Shown: piece by piece, positions 16,337 through 24,647 of the stretch
Layout of the letters: each line of letters opens with the position of its first letter
Numbering within the stretch: the first letter of the stretch is position 1
Assembly (NCBI GenBank): GCA_964473645.1
Contig: CAYYPW010000014.1
Span: forward strand, 62,001-126,000
DNA from: HdN1 sp964473645
Lineage (GTDB): Bacteria > Pseudomonadota > Gammaproteobacteria > Pseudomonadales > Ketobacteraceae
DNA length: 64,000 bases
Direction: 5' to 3'
Translations under genes and position numbers: made by a program
The notes under the pieces: model-generated
Told to the model about the DNA's origin: nothing
Database searches by the model: none
Seen by the model: only the letters and a program-made list of their open reading frames with translations

Positions 16337-18106
16337 ATGTTGCGAGATCGATTATTTCGCTTTACGCCCGCCTGGTTCGAGGGGATGCCACGATTGATGG
16401 TATGGCTGACCACCCTCGCGATCATCATCGTGATCATTGCGCCCGTGCGCGTAATCGCTGCTGGTTTTGATCACGATGCTACCCGGTTTCCATTGCAGGG
16501 GTTTCATCGTCTGGTGGAATGTGAGACTTGCCATGTCAATGGCCGCTTTAAGGGCACGCCCGTAGATTGCTTTGCATGTCACGGCAGTAGCACCTTGGTT
16601 CCTGGTGGCGGAAAGTCGGCGCATCATATTCCCAGCAGTAACGATTGTAGTGAGTGCCACAACAGTTTCAATTGGGATACGGTTAACCGCGTCGAACACT
16701 CACAGGTACAAGGGCAATGTGCGCAATGCCATAATGGTGTAATGCAGTCGGGCAAACCTGCTAATCATATTGCCACGCAAGCGGCTTGCGACAGTTGTCA
16801 TACCAGTGTTACCTGGTCGGTAGCACGCTTTGATCATAGCGGGATCGTCGATAATTGCTCGCAATGCCATAACGGCACCACTGCCACCGGAAAAACCCCT
16901 AACCATATTCCTACCACAATGGAGTGCAACAGTTGCCACTCAACACGCGCGTGGGAGCCTGCGCGTTTTGATCACAGCAATCTGACCGCTCCTTGTTCAA
17001 GTTGTCACAATGGTTCGATTGCAGAAGGCAAAAATCCGGGGCACATTGCCACAATGCAGGAATGCGAGACCTGTCATTCCACGACGGCCTGGGTACCGGC
17101 CAATTTCAACCATTCGGGGGTCACCGGAACGTGTGATTCCTGCCACAACGGCACAAACGCGACAGGTAAAAATCCGGGGCATATTACCACCAACGCACAG
17201 TGCGACACCTGTCATTCTACCAATGCATGGGAGCCTGCGAATTTCAGCCATGAGAATGTAACGGGCACATGCAGCTCTTGTCATAACGGCACAACGGCGA
17301 CCGGTAAAAATCCAGGGCATATCACCACCAACGCGCAATGTGACACCTGCCATTCCACTAATGCTTGGGAACCGGCGAATTTCAGTCATGAGAATGTAAC
17401 GGGTACATGCAGCTCTTGCCATAATGGCACCACGGCGACTGGCAAAAATCCGAGCCATATCACCACCAACGCACAGTGCGACACCTGCCATTCAACTAAT
17501 GCTTGGGAACCGGCGAATTTCAGCCATGACAATGTAACGGGCACATGCAGCTCTTGCCATAATGGCACCACGGCGACCGGCAAAAATTCGGGCCATATCA
17601 CCACCAACGCACAGTGCGACACCTGCCATTCCACTAATGCTTGGGAACCGGCGAATTTCAGTCATGACAATGTGGCGGGCTCTTGCGGTTCTTGTCATAA
17701 CGGTACGACGGCTACGGGCAAGGGAGTTGGGCACTTCATTACGCCACGAGAATGCGATGAGTGCCATAACACGCAACAGTGGGCTCCGCTGCAATACGTA
17801 CACCAATCGCCAGCCTACCCTGCCGGCCACCGCCAATCACTTGACTGCGCTGACTGCCACACCGGCAATAACGAACTTAATACGTGGCGGTTCCCGGCCT
17901 ATCAACCTGATTGTGCGGGTTGCCACGCCAACGACTATCAGAGTGACGAACATAAGAAAACCGACCAAGGCAACCTGCGATATACCGTCGGAGAATTACG
18001 CGATTGCACGGGCGCTTGCCATGTCTATAGCGACCCATCGCTCACCACTATCAGTGATTTTAAAACGGGGCAGCATCGTGTCAGCGATTCGGCATTTGGC
18101 GATTAA
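16337..18106 (+). CDS. Multihaem cytochrome c with tandem haem repeats, 22 motifs
   Basis: 589 residues with an N-terminal membrane anchor or signal (LMVWLTTLAIIIVIIAPVRVIA). It contains 21 CxxCH motifs plus one CX3CH (CTGACH) near the C-terminus. The middle is built of 46-residue units, each with two haem motifs (CSSCHNGT and CDTCHSTNAWEPANF) and conserved NPGHI and FSH histidines. Four successive units are almost identical in DNA as well. It starts six bases after the previous cytochrome gene, with GAGG upstream. It is predicted to be periplasmic or membrane-tethered and to extend the electron wire toward the outer-membrane protein encoded next. Confidence 0.92.
   Translation: MLRDRLFRFTPAWFEGMPRLMVWLTTLAIIIVIIAPVRVIAAGFDHDATRFPLQGFHRLVECETCHVNGRFKGTPVDCFACHGSSTLVPGGGKSAHHIPSSNDCSECHNSFNWDTVNRVEHSQVQGQCAQCHNGVMQSGKPANHIATQAACDSCHTSVTWSVARFDHSGIVDNCSQCHNGTTATGKTPNHIPTTMECNSCHSTRAWEPARFDHSNLTAPCSSCHNGSIAEGKNPGHIATMQECETCHSTTAWVPANFNHSGVTGTCDSCHNGTNATGKNPGHITTNAQCDTCHSTNAWEPANFSHENVTGTCSSCHNGTTATGKNPGHITTNAQCDTCHSTNAWEPANFSHENVTGTCSSCHNGTTATGKNPSHITTNAQCDTCHSTNAWEPANFSHDNVTGTCSSCHNGTTATGKNSGHITTNAQCDTCHSTNAWEPANFSHDNVAGSCGSCHNGTTATGKGVGHFITPRECDECHNTQQWAPLQYVHQSPAYPAGHRQSLDCADCHTGNNELNTWRFPAYQPDCAGCHANDYQSDEHKKTDQGNLRYTVGELRDCTGACHVYSDPSLTTISDFKTGQHRVSDSAFGD
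17113..17680 (+). repeat. 138-bp tandem repeats inside the cytochrome gene
   Basis: Near-identical 138-bp units (46 codons, two haem motifs each) follow each other; for example the GAGAATGTAACGGG boundary recurs at 17252 and 17390. Units differ by scattered synonymous changes plus NPGH/NPSH/NSGH variants. The pattern points to recent unequal recombination, which could vary haem number. Confidence 0.85.
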
Positions 18107-18131
18107 CGCTTCGCGCAGCTTTGCGAACAGG

Positions 18132-20174
18132 ATGTGGCGTTATGCTGTAGCTGCTGCGTGCATGACATTATCGCCTGTATCCTTTGCAACGCCAGACTGG
18201 ATCGAAGGCATCGACACGCTCTACGAAAAAGCAGAACGCAGCGCCGTTCAGTTACAGCTGTCCCGAGCATTCACAGTCGTCGCCATGGAAAAAGCCAGTG
18301 GAAAACAATGCAGCGTGCGCATGCAACCTGGTTTTGCCATTGAGCCGCACCAAGGGCGCTTTGGCAAAGAAACCCTGCCGTGGCAAGCGACTGAAGCACT
18401 CCCGCTCACTCGCGTTCAATCCGAGTGGATAGCCGATCAACTGTGGGTACATTTAAATTTTCGCCGCAATGTGGCGTGCACGGTGCAACTGAGTGCAGAT
18501 CAACGCAGCCTATGGGTAACGTTATCCGCTCATGATCCACAAACCACCCAAAAAAATGAAAAGGCTCTGGAAGCAGGTAAGCAAGCGCTGGCGCAAGGAC
18601 ACACGCAGCAGGCCATTCAACTTTTGCAAACGCTAGCGAACAGCGGCAACGACGCTGACAACGCCAGCGCACTGGAATACCTGGGGGTTGCCTATGAACG
18701 CGCGCAACGTTACAACGACGCAATCAGCACTTACCAACGCTATCTGAAACAATATTCACCCTCACCTGGCAGCCAGCGGGTAGAACAGCGCTTGCAAGGC
18801 CTCACATTGATGCAACAGGCCTCATCGCCGACACTGCGCGCGGCAAAACCGGCCCGACGTGACGAAGCCATGCGCTGGTTTGGCGCGATTGGCAATGGTT
18901 ATCAGTATTTCAGCTCCAGCATCGGTGATGAACCATCGCAGGTGTATCAATCGACCTGGATGACCGACGTCAATCTCAACGGACGTTATCGCGGTGAACG
19001 TTACGACACCAAAATTCAACTGTCTGGCGGCTACTGGCACGATTTTGAAGACAATCTCGATGAACCCACGCGCCTCAGTCGCGCCTATGCCGATGTGTTC
19101 GATAAAACCACACGCCAGCAAATAAAGCTGGGCCGCCAAACGACACAAGGCGAAGGCGTGTTGGGACGATTTGACGGTGCCCGTTATAGCAAATCCTTAA
19201 CGGATGAATGGCGCATCAATGCGCTGGCAGGCTACCCGGTGCTGACCAGTCGGCAATTGGCGGTCGATTCGGAGCGACAACTGGCTGGCGCAAGCCTGGA
19301 TTTCGAGCCTGGAAACTCGGCCTGGAAATCCAACGTGTTTTTAACCCAACAAAATTATAACGGTATGACTGATCGGCAGGCGACTGGCGCCGAAATCACC
19401 TATGTCAAGCCTACCCATAGTTATCTGGGCTATCTGGATTATGACGTATTTTTTAATGAATTGAATACATTGCTGATCAACGCCAATTGGTATGCCAAGC
19501 AAGAAACGCACTATTACCTGTCAGCAGACTATCGCCGCTCGCCCGTGCTGACACTGAACAATGCGCTGATTGGGCAAGGGCTGGAAGACCTCAACGCATT
19601 GATAGACCAAGGCGGATTTACCGAACAAACGCTGGAAGAAGTTGCCCTCGATCGCACCGCCGTCAGCACCACTCTTGCCGGCGGCATGAACCGACGCTGG
19701 TCGAAACATTTTCGTTGGGGCGTGGATCTGAGTGGCTGGCAGCTGTCAGATACCGATACCTCTGCGGGTGTGCAGGGGTTTGAAGGTACCGATGTGGAAA
19801 CAAACCTTAGCGTGCAGTTGATCGCGAATGATTTATGGTTTAAACGTGATTTGAGCTGGTTGACCGTGCGTTACGCCGACCTCACCACCAGCCAATTATT
19901 TTCACTCACCGCCGAAACACGACTGCCTTTGGGTGCCGCAGGCAAGGAGCATTGGCGTTTACGACCGCGCGTGCGGTTTTATCAGCGGGACTACACGGTT
20001 ACCGACGGCCAACAAACATCGGTGCAACCCTTGTTGAAGCTCGAATATATCGGGAACCCTCAGTGGGCATGGGAGATGGATGTTGGTACTGAATGGCTAT
20101 CGACCGAGCAAATCGGGATTGAGGTCGATCGCAAAGATTATTTTGTGTATGCGCGATTGGACTGGTTGTTCTAG
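18132..20174 (+). CDS. TPR-containing outer-membrane beta-barrel protein
   Basis: 680 residues from the ATG giving the signal peptide MWRYAVAAACMTLSPVSFA; the frame is open further upstream but that part overlaps the cytochrome gene. A TPR-like helical segment (about 120-215: ALEAGKQALAQGHTQQAIQL, LEYLGVAYERAQRYNDAIST) precedes about 420 residues of alternating beta strands. It ends DYFVYARLDWLF, the aromatic C-terminus typical of Bam-inserted barrels. As last gene of the cytochrome operon it is a candidate porin sleeve or docking protein for the multihaem cytochromes. It shows no recognisable MtrB similarity to me, so the role is inferred from position. Confidence 0.8.
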   Translation: MWRYAVAAACMTLSPVSFATPDWIEGIDTLYEKAERSAVQLQLSRAFTVVAMEKASGKQCSVRMQPGFAIEPHQGRFGKETLPWQATEALPLTRVQSEWIADQLWVHLNFRRNVACTVQLSADQRSLWVTLSAHDPQTTQKNEKALEAGKQALAQGHTQQAIQLLQTLANSGNDADNASALEYLGVAYERAQRYNDAISTYQRYLKQYSPSPGSQRVEQRLQGLTLMQQASSPTLRAAKPARRDEAMRWFGAIGNGYQYFSSSIGDEPSQVYQSTWMTDVNLNGRYRGERYDTKIQLSGGYWHDFEDNLDEPTRLSRAYADVFDKTTRQQIKLGRQTTQGEGVLGRFDGARYSKSLTDEWRINALAGYPVLTSRQLAVDSERQLAGASLDFEPGNSAWKSNVFLTQQNYNGMTDRQATGAEITYVKPTHSYLGYLDYDVFFNELNTLLINANWYAKQETHYYLSADYRRSPVLTLNNALIGQGLEDLNALIDQGGFTEQTLEEVALDRTAVSTTLAGGMNRRWSKHFRWGVDLSGWQLSDTDTSAGVQGFEGTDVETNLSVQLIANDLWFKRDLSWLTVRYADLTTSQLFSLTAETRLPLGAAGKEHWRLRPRVRFYQRDYTVTDGQQTSVQPLLKLEYIGNPQWAWEMDVGTEWLSTEQIGIEVDRKDYFVYARLDWLF

Positions 20175-20275
20175 CGTGATACCGGCGGCAAACCTCACAG
20201 CATTTCAACAGATATTGTCGCGGTAAGGCGCTTATGCTTTAAGCGAATGAACATCAATGGTCTAGAAACCCTTCG

Positions 20276-20692
20276 TCACATACTTCGTTTAAACGTTAGC
20301 AAAAGACTCTTGCATAACGATACATTTGCCTGCAATGAGGGTGCATTCAACGGCAGATTCATAAACTCACTGAAACCCGGCAGTGCGCGCACCTCAGGAG
20401 AATCCAAGTCACGGAACGCCATGGACCAGTCTGGATACTGCCGCTCTGAAATATCCTCGTCATATAGCGTGATTAACCCTCTATGACGAGGGTCCCGTCC
20501 GATACGGGAAAAAACAGATTTTACGGCATCCTTTTCCCCCTCCAGCACCTGCATGAAATTGCCGTCTTTATAGAGCAATATGCCAGTCAATCCCGCTTTC
20601 GTATTGTTCTCATGGCATTGAGCGAGCAGCTCAACAAGTTCTGATTTGGAGAATGGTTCAACGGCAGAACTGACGTAAACGAGTGAATACAT
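20276..20692 (-). CDS. BLUF-domain blue-light photoreceptor
   Basis: 138 residues, nearly all BLUF domain. Key residues are present: the flavin-contacting Tyr in SLVYVSSA (residue 6), Asn in NNTKAGLTGILLY, Gln in GNFMQVLEG, and the WSMAFRD segment carrying the Trp/Met pair. BLUF proteins bind FAD and rearrange hydrogen bonds on blue light. There is no fused output domain, so it must act through a partner not evident nearby. The start is supported by GAGGAG eight bases upstream. Confidence 0.92.
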   Translation of the reverse strand: MYSLVYVSSAVEPFSKSELVELLAQCHENNTKAGLTGILLYKDGNFMQVLEGEKDAVKSVFSRIGRDPRHRGLITLYDEDISERQYPDWSMAFRDLDSPEVRALPGFSEFMNLPLNAPSLQANVSLCKSLLLTFKRSM

Positions 20693-21002
20693 GATGGCTC
20701 CTCACATCGGTTGGGTGCCCGATGCACCCTGAGTCCATAAAAGACTAGCATGCAAATAAGGGAGCAACTACAGCAGTTTCAGCACAGATTACTACTTGCC
20801 AACACGGTAGATAAGCAGATAACCCCACATTTACTAGGGGAGTATTTCGTTCCAATAGAAACATTAAAATGACGTTTTACCTAAATCACGGCGTTCTTAT
20901 TCATGCGTATTATCACGATTGTTCAATTTCGCGCATCAGGTTTTCGATTTTCCCCACAAAAAATGAGAGATTTTTCCGATAATGCGCCAACCCCTCAGCA
21001 AT
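20693..21002. other. Intergenic region upstream of the BLUF gene
   Basis: 310 bases with the BLUF promoter presumed inside. It is AT-rich with no convincing RNA gene, ORF or strong dyad. I see nothing else in it. Confidence 0.4.
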
Positions 21003-23249
21003 TCAATATACATCCTCCCGATAACGCCCTTCTGCTTTTAGCGACTGAACGCTAAGGGTGAGCGGCGCGATAATTTCATCAATGACTGTCGTCACGCTTT
21101 TCGCCATCGACCTGCCGCCACACACGAGAATTTGTGCCCCGTTTTTTATTAGTTCTCGCAGCTCTACTGCATCTTCAACGATTTTGTCTTGCACATACGC
21201 CTGCTCCTCTGTGCGAGAAAAAGCCGTATTCAAGCGCGTTAAACGCTGATCCTCCAAATAGCGACAAAGCTCAGGTTTATAGAGAAAATCAGTTTGTGGA
21301 TTGCGCCCGCCCCAATACAAATACATGGGGTGACCAGGGGTATTATGACGAATGAATCCAGCCAGTGGACCAATACCTGTACCGGCGCCAATCAAGATAA
21401 TGGGCGCCTTACTGGTCGCAGGTCGAAAGTGCGGATTGTGTTTGATAAACACGTCTATGGTGTTACCGGGTTGCAAGCCATGGATATAGCTTGAACATAG
21501 CCCCGCCGGGTGCTTGCGCACGCAAATTTCCAACACGCCATCTTTTGCCGAAGACGCCAGGGAATAAAATCGCGGTACATGACTTCCCGGCGGAAAAATT
21601 CCGACAAGATCACCGGCTTCAAAAGTGGGGAGCCCATGGCGCTTTAAAAAACCCAAAAAATGTCTTTTTTCCGCTGGTTCTTCCACTGCTTTGAAGCGAA
21701 AGACCGAGGCCGGTTCTTGCTGATCCATGCCATAGTCCAAACGCTCTGCCAGGCGCAAAGGAAAGGTGCGAGGACGGTCGGGCTGGTAATTCAGCGACAG
21801 TGGCACCCCCATAACCTCACCTAAATTCAAGCCCCAGCGTGCGAATTCTTGCGTGGATTGTCGATCGATTAAATCCAATGGACAAAGACGTGTCCACCCT
21901 TTTGCATTCAGCGCCGAATCGACATCAACGGCGAATTGACAGAATTTCGGAAATTGCCGATCACCGAATCCCAGCACTGCAAAGCAAAAATCGGGTTTGC
22001 CTGAAAATTTTTCAAGGCGGGAAAAAAAGTGGCTCCCGGAAGCAGGGGGACCACCATCGCCGTAAGTCGCCGCAAGAATAAACATCCTCTTTGCGCTGCC
22101 ATAAGACCTGGCTAAACGATTCATGGAGGTTGTATGTACACGATGCCCCGCAAGCGTCAGCGCCTCATGCAAGGTATTGGCAAATCCCCAGGTGGTATTG
22201 GTTTCACTGCCTACCAAAATAATGGTGTCCGCCGCTTTTGCAGCAGTGTTGTTAACCAGCTTCGGCAAGACGCTACGTCTCTTCCACCAAATGTTTATCC
22301 CCGTAACGGTCAACGCTGGAACGCTTAGTGCAGAAAGCCCTAACAATATCGCCAACCACCAAAGCCCCTCCCCCGTATGCAGTGCATAAATAAATTCATA
22401 AAGCCGGTGTGTGTTGTCGTTGAATGAAAAATCCGTTACATAAGCGCCCGTGTAGGGGCTGATGTAGCCGGCCCCCTGCTGGGTCACTACCGAATAATTA
22501 TCTGCGGGGTCATCCGGATAGGGGTAAACCAGCTCACGCAGGTCGTTAATGTCGATGGCTTGTAACGCCGGCAATAGGTGCGCAGCTAATGGGGTAGAAG
22601 GAGTGGTATCTGATGCAGCGGCATCGGTTTCTGGATACGCAGGTTCGGCTTCTTGCCCCTCAGGCAAAAGACTTAAACTGGTGGCGGATAGATAAAGCCC
22701 AGTCGTGGCGGACATCATCAACCCAATAATGGCTGCGCGACCCAGGATACCGTGAAGCCTTTCTGACAGAGTCCCACGAAGCGGATGGAAAAGCTTTCGC
22801 CATCCTCCTGTACGCGCAGCAAGCATGAATGCGCCACTTATGCAGAGCATTATCATGAATGCAGCCCCAAGCCCGGTTGCGACACGACCCTCGGTGTCCA
22901 GAAATAAGGAGCGATGCAGATTCTTGATCCACCGCATCCACGAGGCGGGCTCGTAGGGGGCAATCAGCTCAGCCGTTGCTGGATCAACAATATCAACACC
23001 CGTGCGCTCACCTTCGCTGAAATACACCACGATCGCGCCATTCGGTGTGCGCTGTATCTGCGTCACACCTGGGTACTGGGTGGCCACCTTGCCCGCCAGC
23101 ACAGCGACACTCATGTCCCCCGTTGCAGGCACACGTGCGGCCAGGCGATCCTGAATTGGGTTGATGGACAAAACAGACCCGGTCACCGCGAGTATCAGCA
23201 TCAGCGCTGCGCCCCATACACCGAGCTGCGAATGAAGCTTGCGTAACAT
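21003..23249 (-). CDS. PepSY transmembrane-flavodoxin-ferredoxin reductase fusion protein
   Basis: 748 residues. The N-terminus is a PepSY-type membrane region with helices near 12-32, about 135-155, 185-205 and 300-320. A flavodoxin-like FMN domain follows (about 345-480: ILVGSETNTTWGFANTLHEA, ATYGDGGPPASGSHFF, GFGDRQFPKFC). A FAD/NAD(P)H reductase module ends the protein (about 500-748: RFYSLASS for FAD, GAGTGIGPLAGFIRH and ILVCGGRSMAKSV for NAD(P)H). Such proteins move electrons from NADPH across the inner membrane, often in ferric reduction. The two small upstream genes (PepSY and DUF2271) read into it, suggesting one operon. Confidence 0.9.
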   Translation of the reverse strand: MLRKLHSQLGVWGAALMLILAVTGSVLSINPIQDRLAARVPATGDMSVAVLAGKVATQYPGVTQIQRTPNGAIVVYFSEGERTGVDIVDPATAELIAPYEPASWMRWIKNLHRSLFLDTEGRVATGLGAAFMIMLCISGAFMLAARTGGWRKLFHPLRGTLSERLHGILGRAAIIGLMMSATTGLYLSATSLSLLPEGQEAEPAYPETDAAASDTTPSTPLAAHLLPALQAIDINDLRELVYPYPDDPADNYSVVTQQGAGYISPYTGAYVTDFSFNDNTHRLYEFIYALHTGEGLWWLAILLGLSALSVPALTVTGINIWWKRRSVLPKLVNNTAAKAADTIILVGSETNTTWGFANTLHEALTLAGHRVHTTSMNRLARSYGSAKRMFILAATYGDGGPPASGSHFFSRLEKFSGKPDFCFAVLGFGDRQFPKFCQFAVDVDSALNAKGWTRLCPLDLIDRQSTQEFARWGLNLGEVMGVPLSLNYQPDRPRTFPLRLAERLDYGMDQQEPASVFRFKAVEEPAEKRHFLGFLKRHGLPTFEAGDLVGIFPPGSHVPRFYSLASSAKDGVLEICVRKHPAGLCSSYIHGLQPGNTIDVFIKHNPHFRPATSKAPIILIGAGTGIGPLAGFIRHNTPGHPMYLYWGGRNPQTDFLYKPELCRYLEDQRLTRLNTAFSRTEEQAYVQDKIVEDAVELRELIKNGAQILVCGGRSMAKSVTTVIDEIIAPLTLSVQSLKAEGRYREDVY

Positions 23250-23268
23250 GATGGGGAATAATCTCCGG

Positions 23269-23739
23269 TTAAAAGCTGTAGGTAAAAGTTTTTACATAGC
23301 CCTGCCCTGCAACCGGTTTTCCTGCGCCTTCAGAGGTGAGTGGCACCACGACTTCGGCACGCAATTCCTTTTGATCTTCAACCGCACTGTCGATACGAAT
23401 TTGATAGCCGGCATCAATCAGGGCGTCAGGCACCTCGGCCGTGACTTTCAGTGCGCGCCCACTGAGTACGCTGGCGCCGGTCATACCGTCATATTCACTT
23501 TTTTTCAATGCACTTCCGCGCGCCCAGTCACGCAGGTGTTTGTAATATTTGGGTTTCTTACCAGCGACCCATAACGTCTTTTGATAGCGGCCATTGGTGT
23601 CGGTGAGGTACAGAGCCAAATAGGCGCCATCCCCTTTGTATTCAGCCATCTCGGTTGAGAGGTTGACTTGTCGGGCTGCAGCGAGATTTGGTAAGGCCAT
23701 AGCCGCCGTCAATGCGCAGAGTATCATCTTGGTTTTCAT
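23269..23739 (-). CDS. DUF2271 periplasmic protein
   Basis: 156 residues from the ATG preceded by GAGGAAC at a good distance; an upstream in-frame GTG overlaps that ribosome site and is less likely. The signal peptide is KMILCALTAAMALPNLAAA. The body (YLALYLTDTNGRYQKTLWVAG, KYYKHLRDWARGSALKKSEYD, DGMTGASVLSG) matches the DUF2271 family, which is regularly found beside PepSY flavoreductases. The molecular function is unknown. It lies 19 bases before the flavoreductase gene and 11 bases after the small PepSY gene. Confidence 0.82.
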   Translation of the reverse strand: MKTKMILCALTAAMALPNLAAARQVNLSTEMAEYKGDGAYLALYLTDTNGRYQKTLWVAGKKPKYYKHLRDWARGSALKKSEYDGMTGASVLSGRALKVTAEVPDALIDAGYQIRIDSAVEDQKELRAEVVVPLTSEGAGKPVAGQGYVKTFTYSF

Positions 23740-23750
23740 AACAAAGTTCC

Positions 23751-24152
23751 TCACTGTGGAGTATCGGTGGCATTTTTCTCGGTACGACCATGCCTATAAC
23801 GCCCGCCATTGGCGGAATTCGGTGCGTCAGCGTTGGGGGGTGTATTTCTGTCCAGGTAATCCGCAATATTGCCACCCTCCCCCTCAAACTCGAGTTCCAA
23901 ACTGCGAAGCTGCAGCGATGCCGGGGAATATTTCGCCTCAAATCGATTACCTAGTCGATCGACGCCATAGACCTCATAGCAACCATCATCGACTTTGATG
24001 CGCCTTATCTTCCAATGATGGCCTTCCAGCAGGTGACGAAGTTTGCCTTGAGGTTGCCATTGGCTGATGGGATCGTCGCAGTCTTCATCCGCAAGCACAT
24101 TACCCGCTAACAGCAATAAGGTCAGACCAGCGGTTAGGAGCGTTTTTGTCAT
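23751..24152 (-). CDS. Small periplasmic PepSY-domain protein
   Basis: 133 residues with signal peptide MTKTLLTAGLTLLLLAGNVLA. A single PepSY domain spans about 30-90 (KLRHLLEGHHWKIRRIKVDDG, CYEVYGVDRLGNRFEAKYSP), and the tail is polar and disordered. PepSY domains often inhibit or bind peptides or metals; here the gene leads an operon with DUF2271 and a PepSY flavoreductase, so a part in periplasmic redox or iron handling is plausible. AGGAGA precedes the start. Confidence 0.82.
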   Translation of the reverse strand: MTKTLLTAGLTLLLLAGNVLADEDCDDPISQWQPQGKLRHLLEGHHWKIRRIKVDDGCYEVYGVDRLGNRFEAKYSPASLQLRSLELEFEGEGGNIADYLDRNTPPNADAPNSANGGRYRHGRTEKNATDTPQ

Positions 24153-24224
24153 GAGGCGTCTCCTGGACGAGATTAGCGATTACTTTAACGATCTATTCTG
24201 AAGCAAAGCTTAAATCACTGAAGT

Positions 24225-24647
24225 CTATTCACGCACCACTAACACCGAGCAAGCGGCATGTCGTACTACTGCACCGGCGTTAGGCCCCACTAGGTAGTCC
24301 TTCATCTCGGGTCTATGCGAGGCCATAACAATAAGGTCGACCCCTAGTTCTTTGCCTATGCGAATAATCTCTCGCGAGATGCTGCCATCGCCCACCACCA
24401 AGGTGGGTTTAACTGTATCCGGCACACACCGTTTGGCTATCGCGTTTAATTTTTCCTGCGCATTTTCATGTAACCACTGGTAGGCCGGCGGGAAGTAGCT
24501 CAGCAATCCTGAATCAATGGCACCTACCACCGTCGCTATCACCAACTCAGCCTCAAATTTGATGGCCAGCTCTGCAGCAACAGGAATCGCTTTGCGCCAG
24601 GAACTTTCATGGGCGACATCAATCGGAACAAGTATTCTTTTGTACAT
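24225..24647 (-). CDS. Universal stress protein (UspA family)
   Basis: 140 residues from the ATG giving MYKRILVPIDVAHES, the normal Usp start. A single Usp domain has TLVVGDGSISREIIRIGKELG and VDLIVMASHRP. The C-terminal ATP-binding motif is altered: VGPNAGAVVRHAACSVLVV has Ala where the usual G-S/T phosphate contact lies, so nucleotide binding may be weak. The start overlaps the 3' end of the P-type ATPase gene by 29 bases, so the two are probably coupled. Usp-transporter pairs of this kind suggest regulation of the pump; that is inference. Confidence 0.88.
   Translation of the reverse strand: MYKRILVPIDVAHESSWRKAIPVAAELAIKFEAELVIATVVGAIDSGLLSYFPPAYQWLHENAQEKLNAIAKRCVPDTVKPTLVVGDGSISREIIRIGKELGVDLIVMASHRPEMKDYLVGPNAGAVVRHAACSVLVVRE

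Noticed and set aside
16337..18106. Tandem repeats that could suggest a CRISPR array
   Set aside because: The 138-bp repeats are in frame, have no unique spacers and encode haem motifs; they are coding repeats.
17562..18131. Long upstream extension of the outer-membrane protein frame
   Set aside because: It overlaps the cytochrome gene in another frame, is composed of Ala/Thr/Arg/Ile shadow sequence, and a clean signal peptide starts at 18132.
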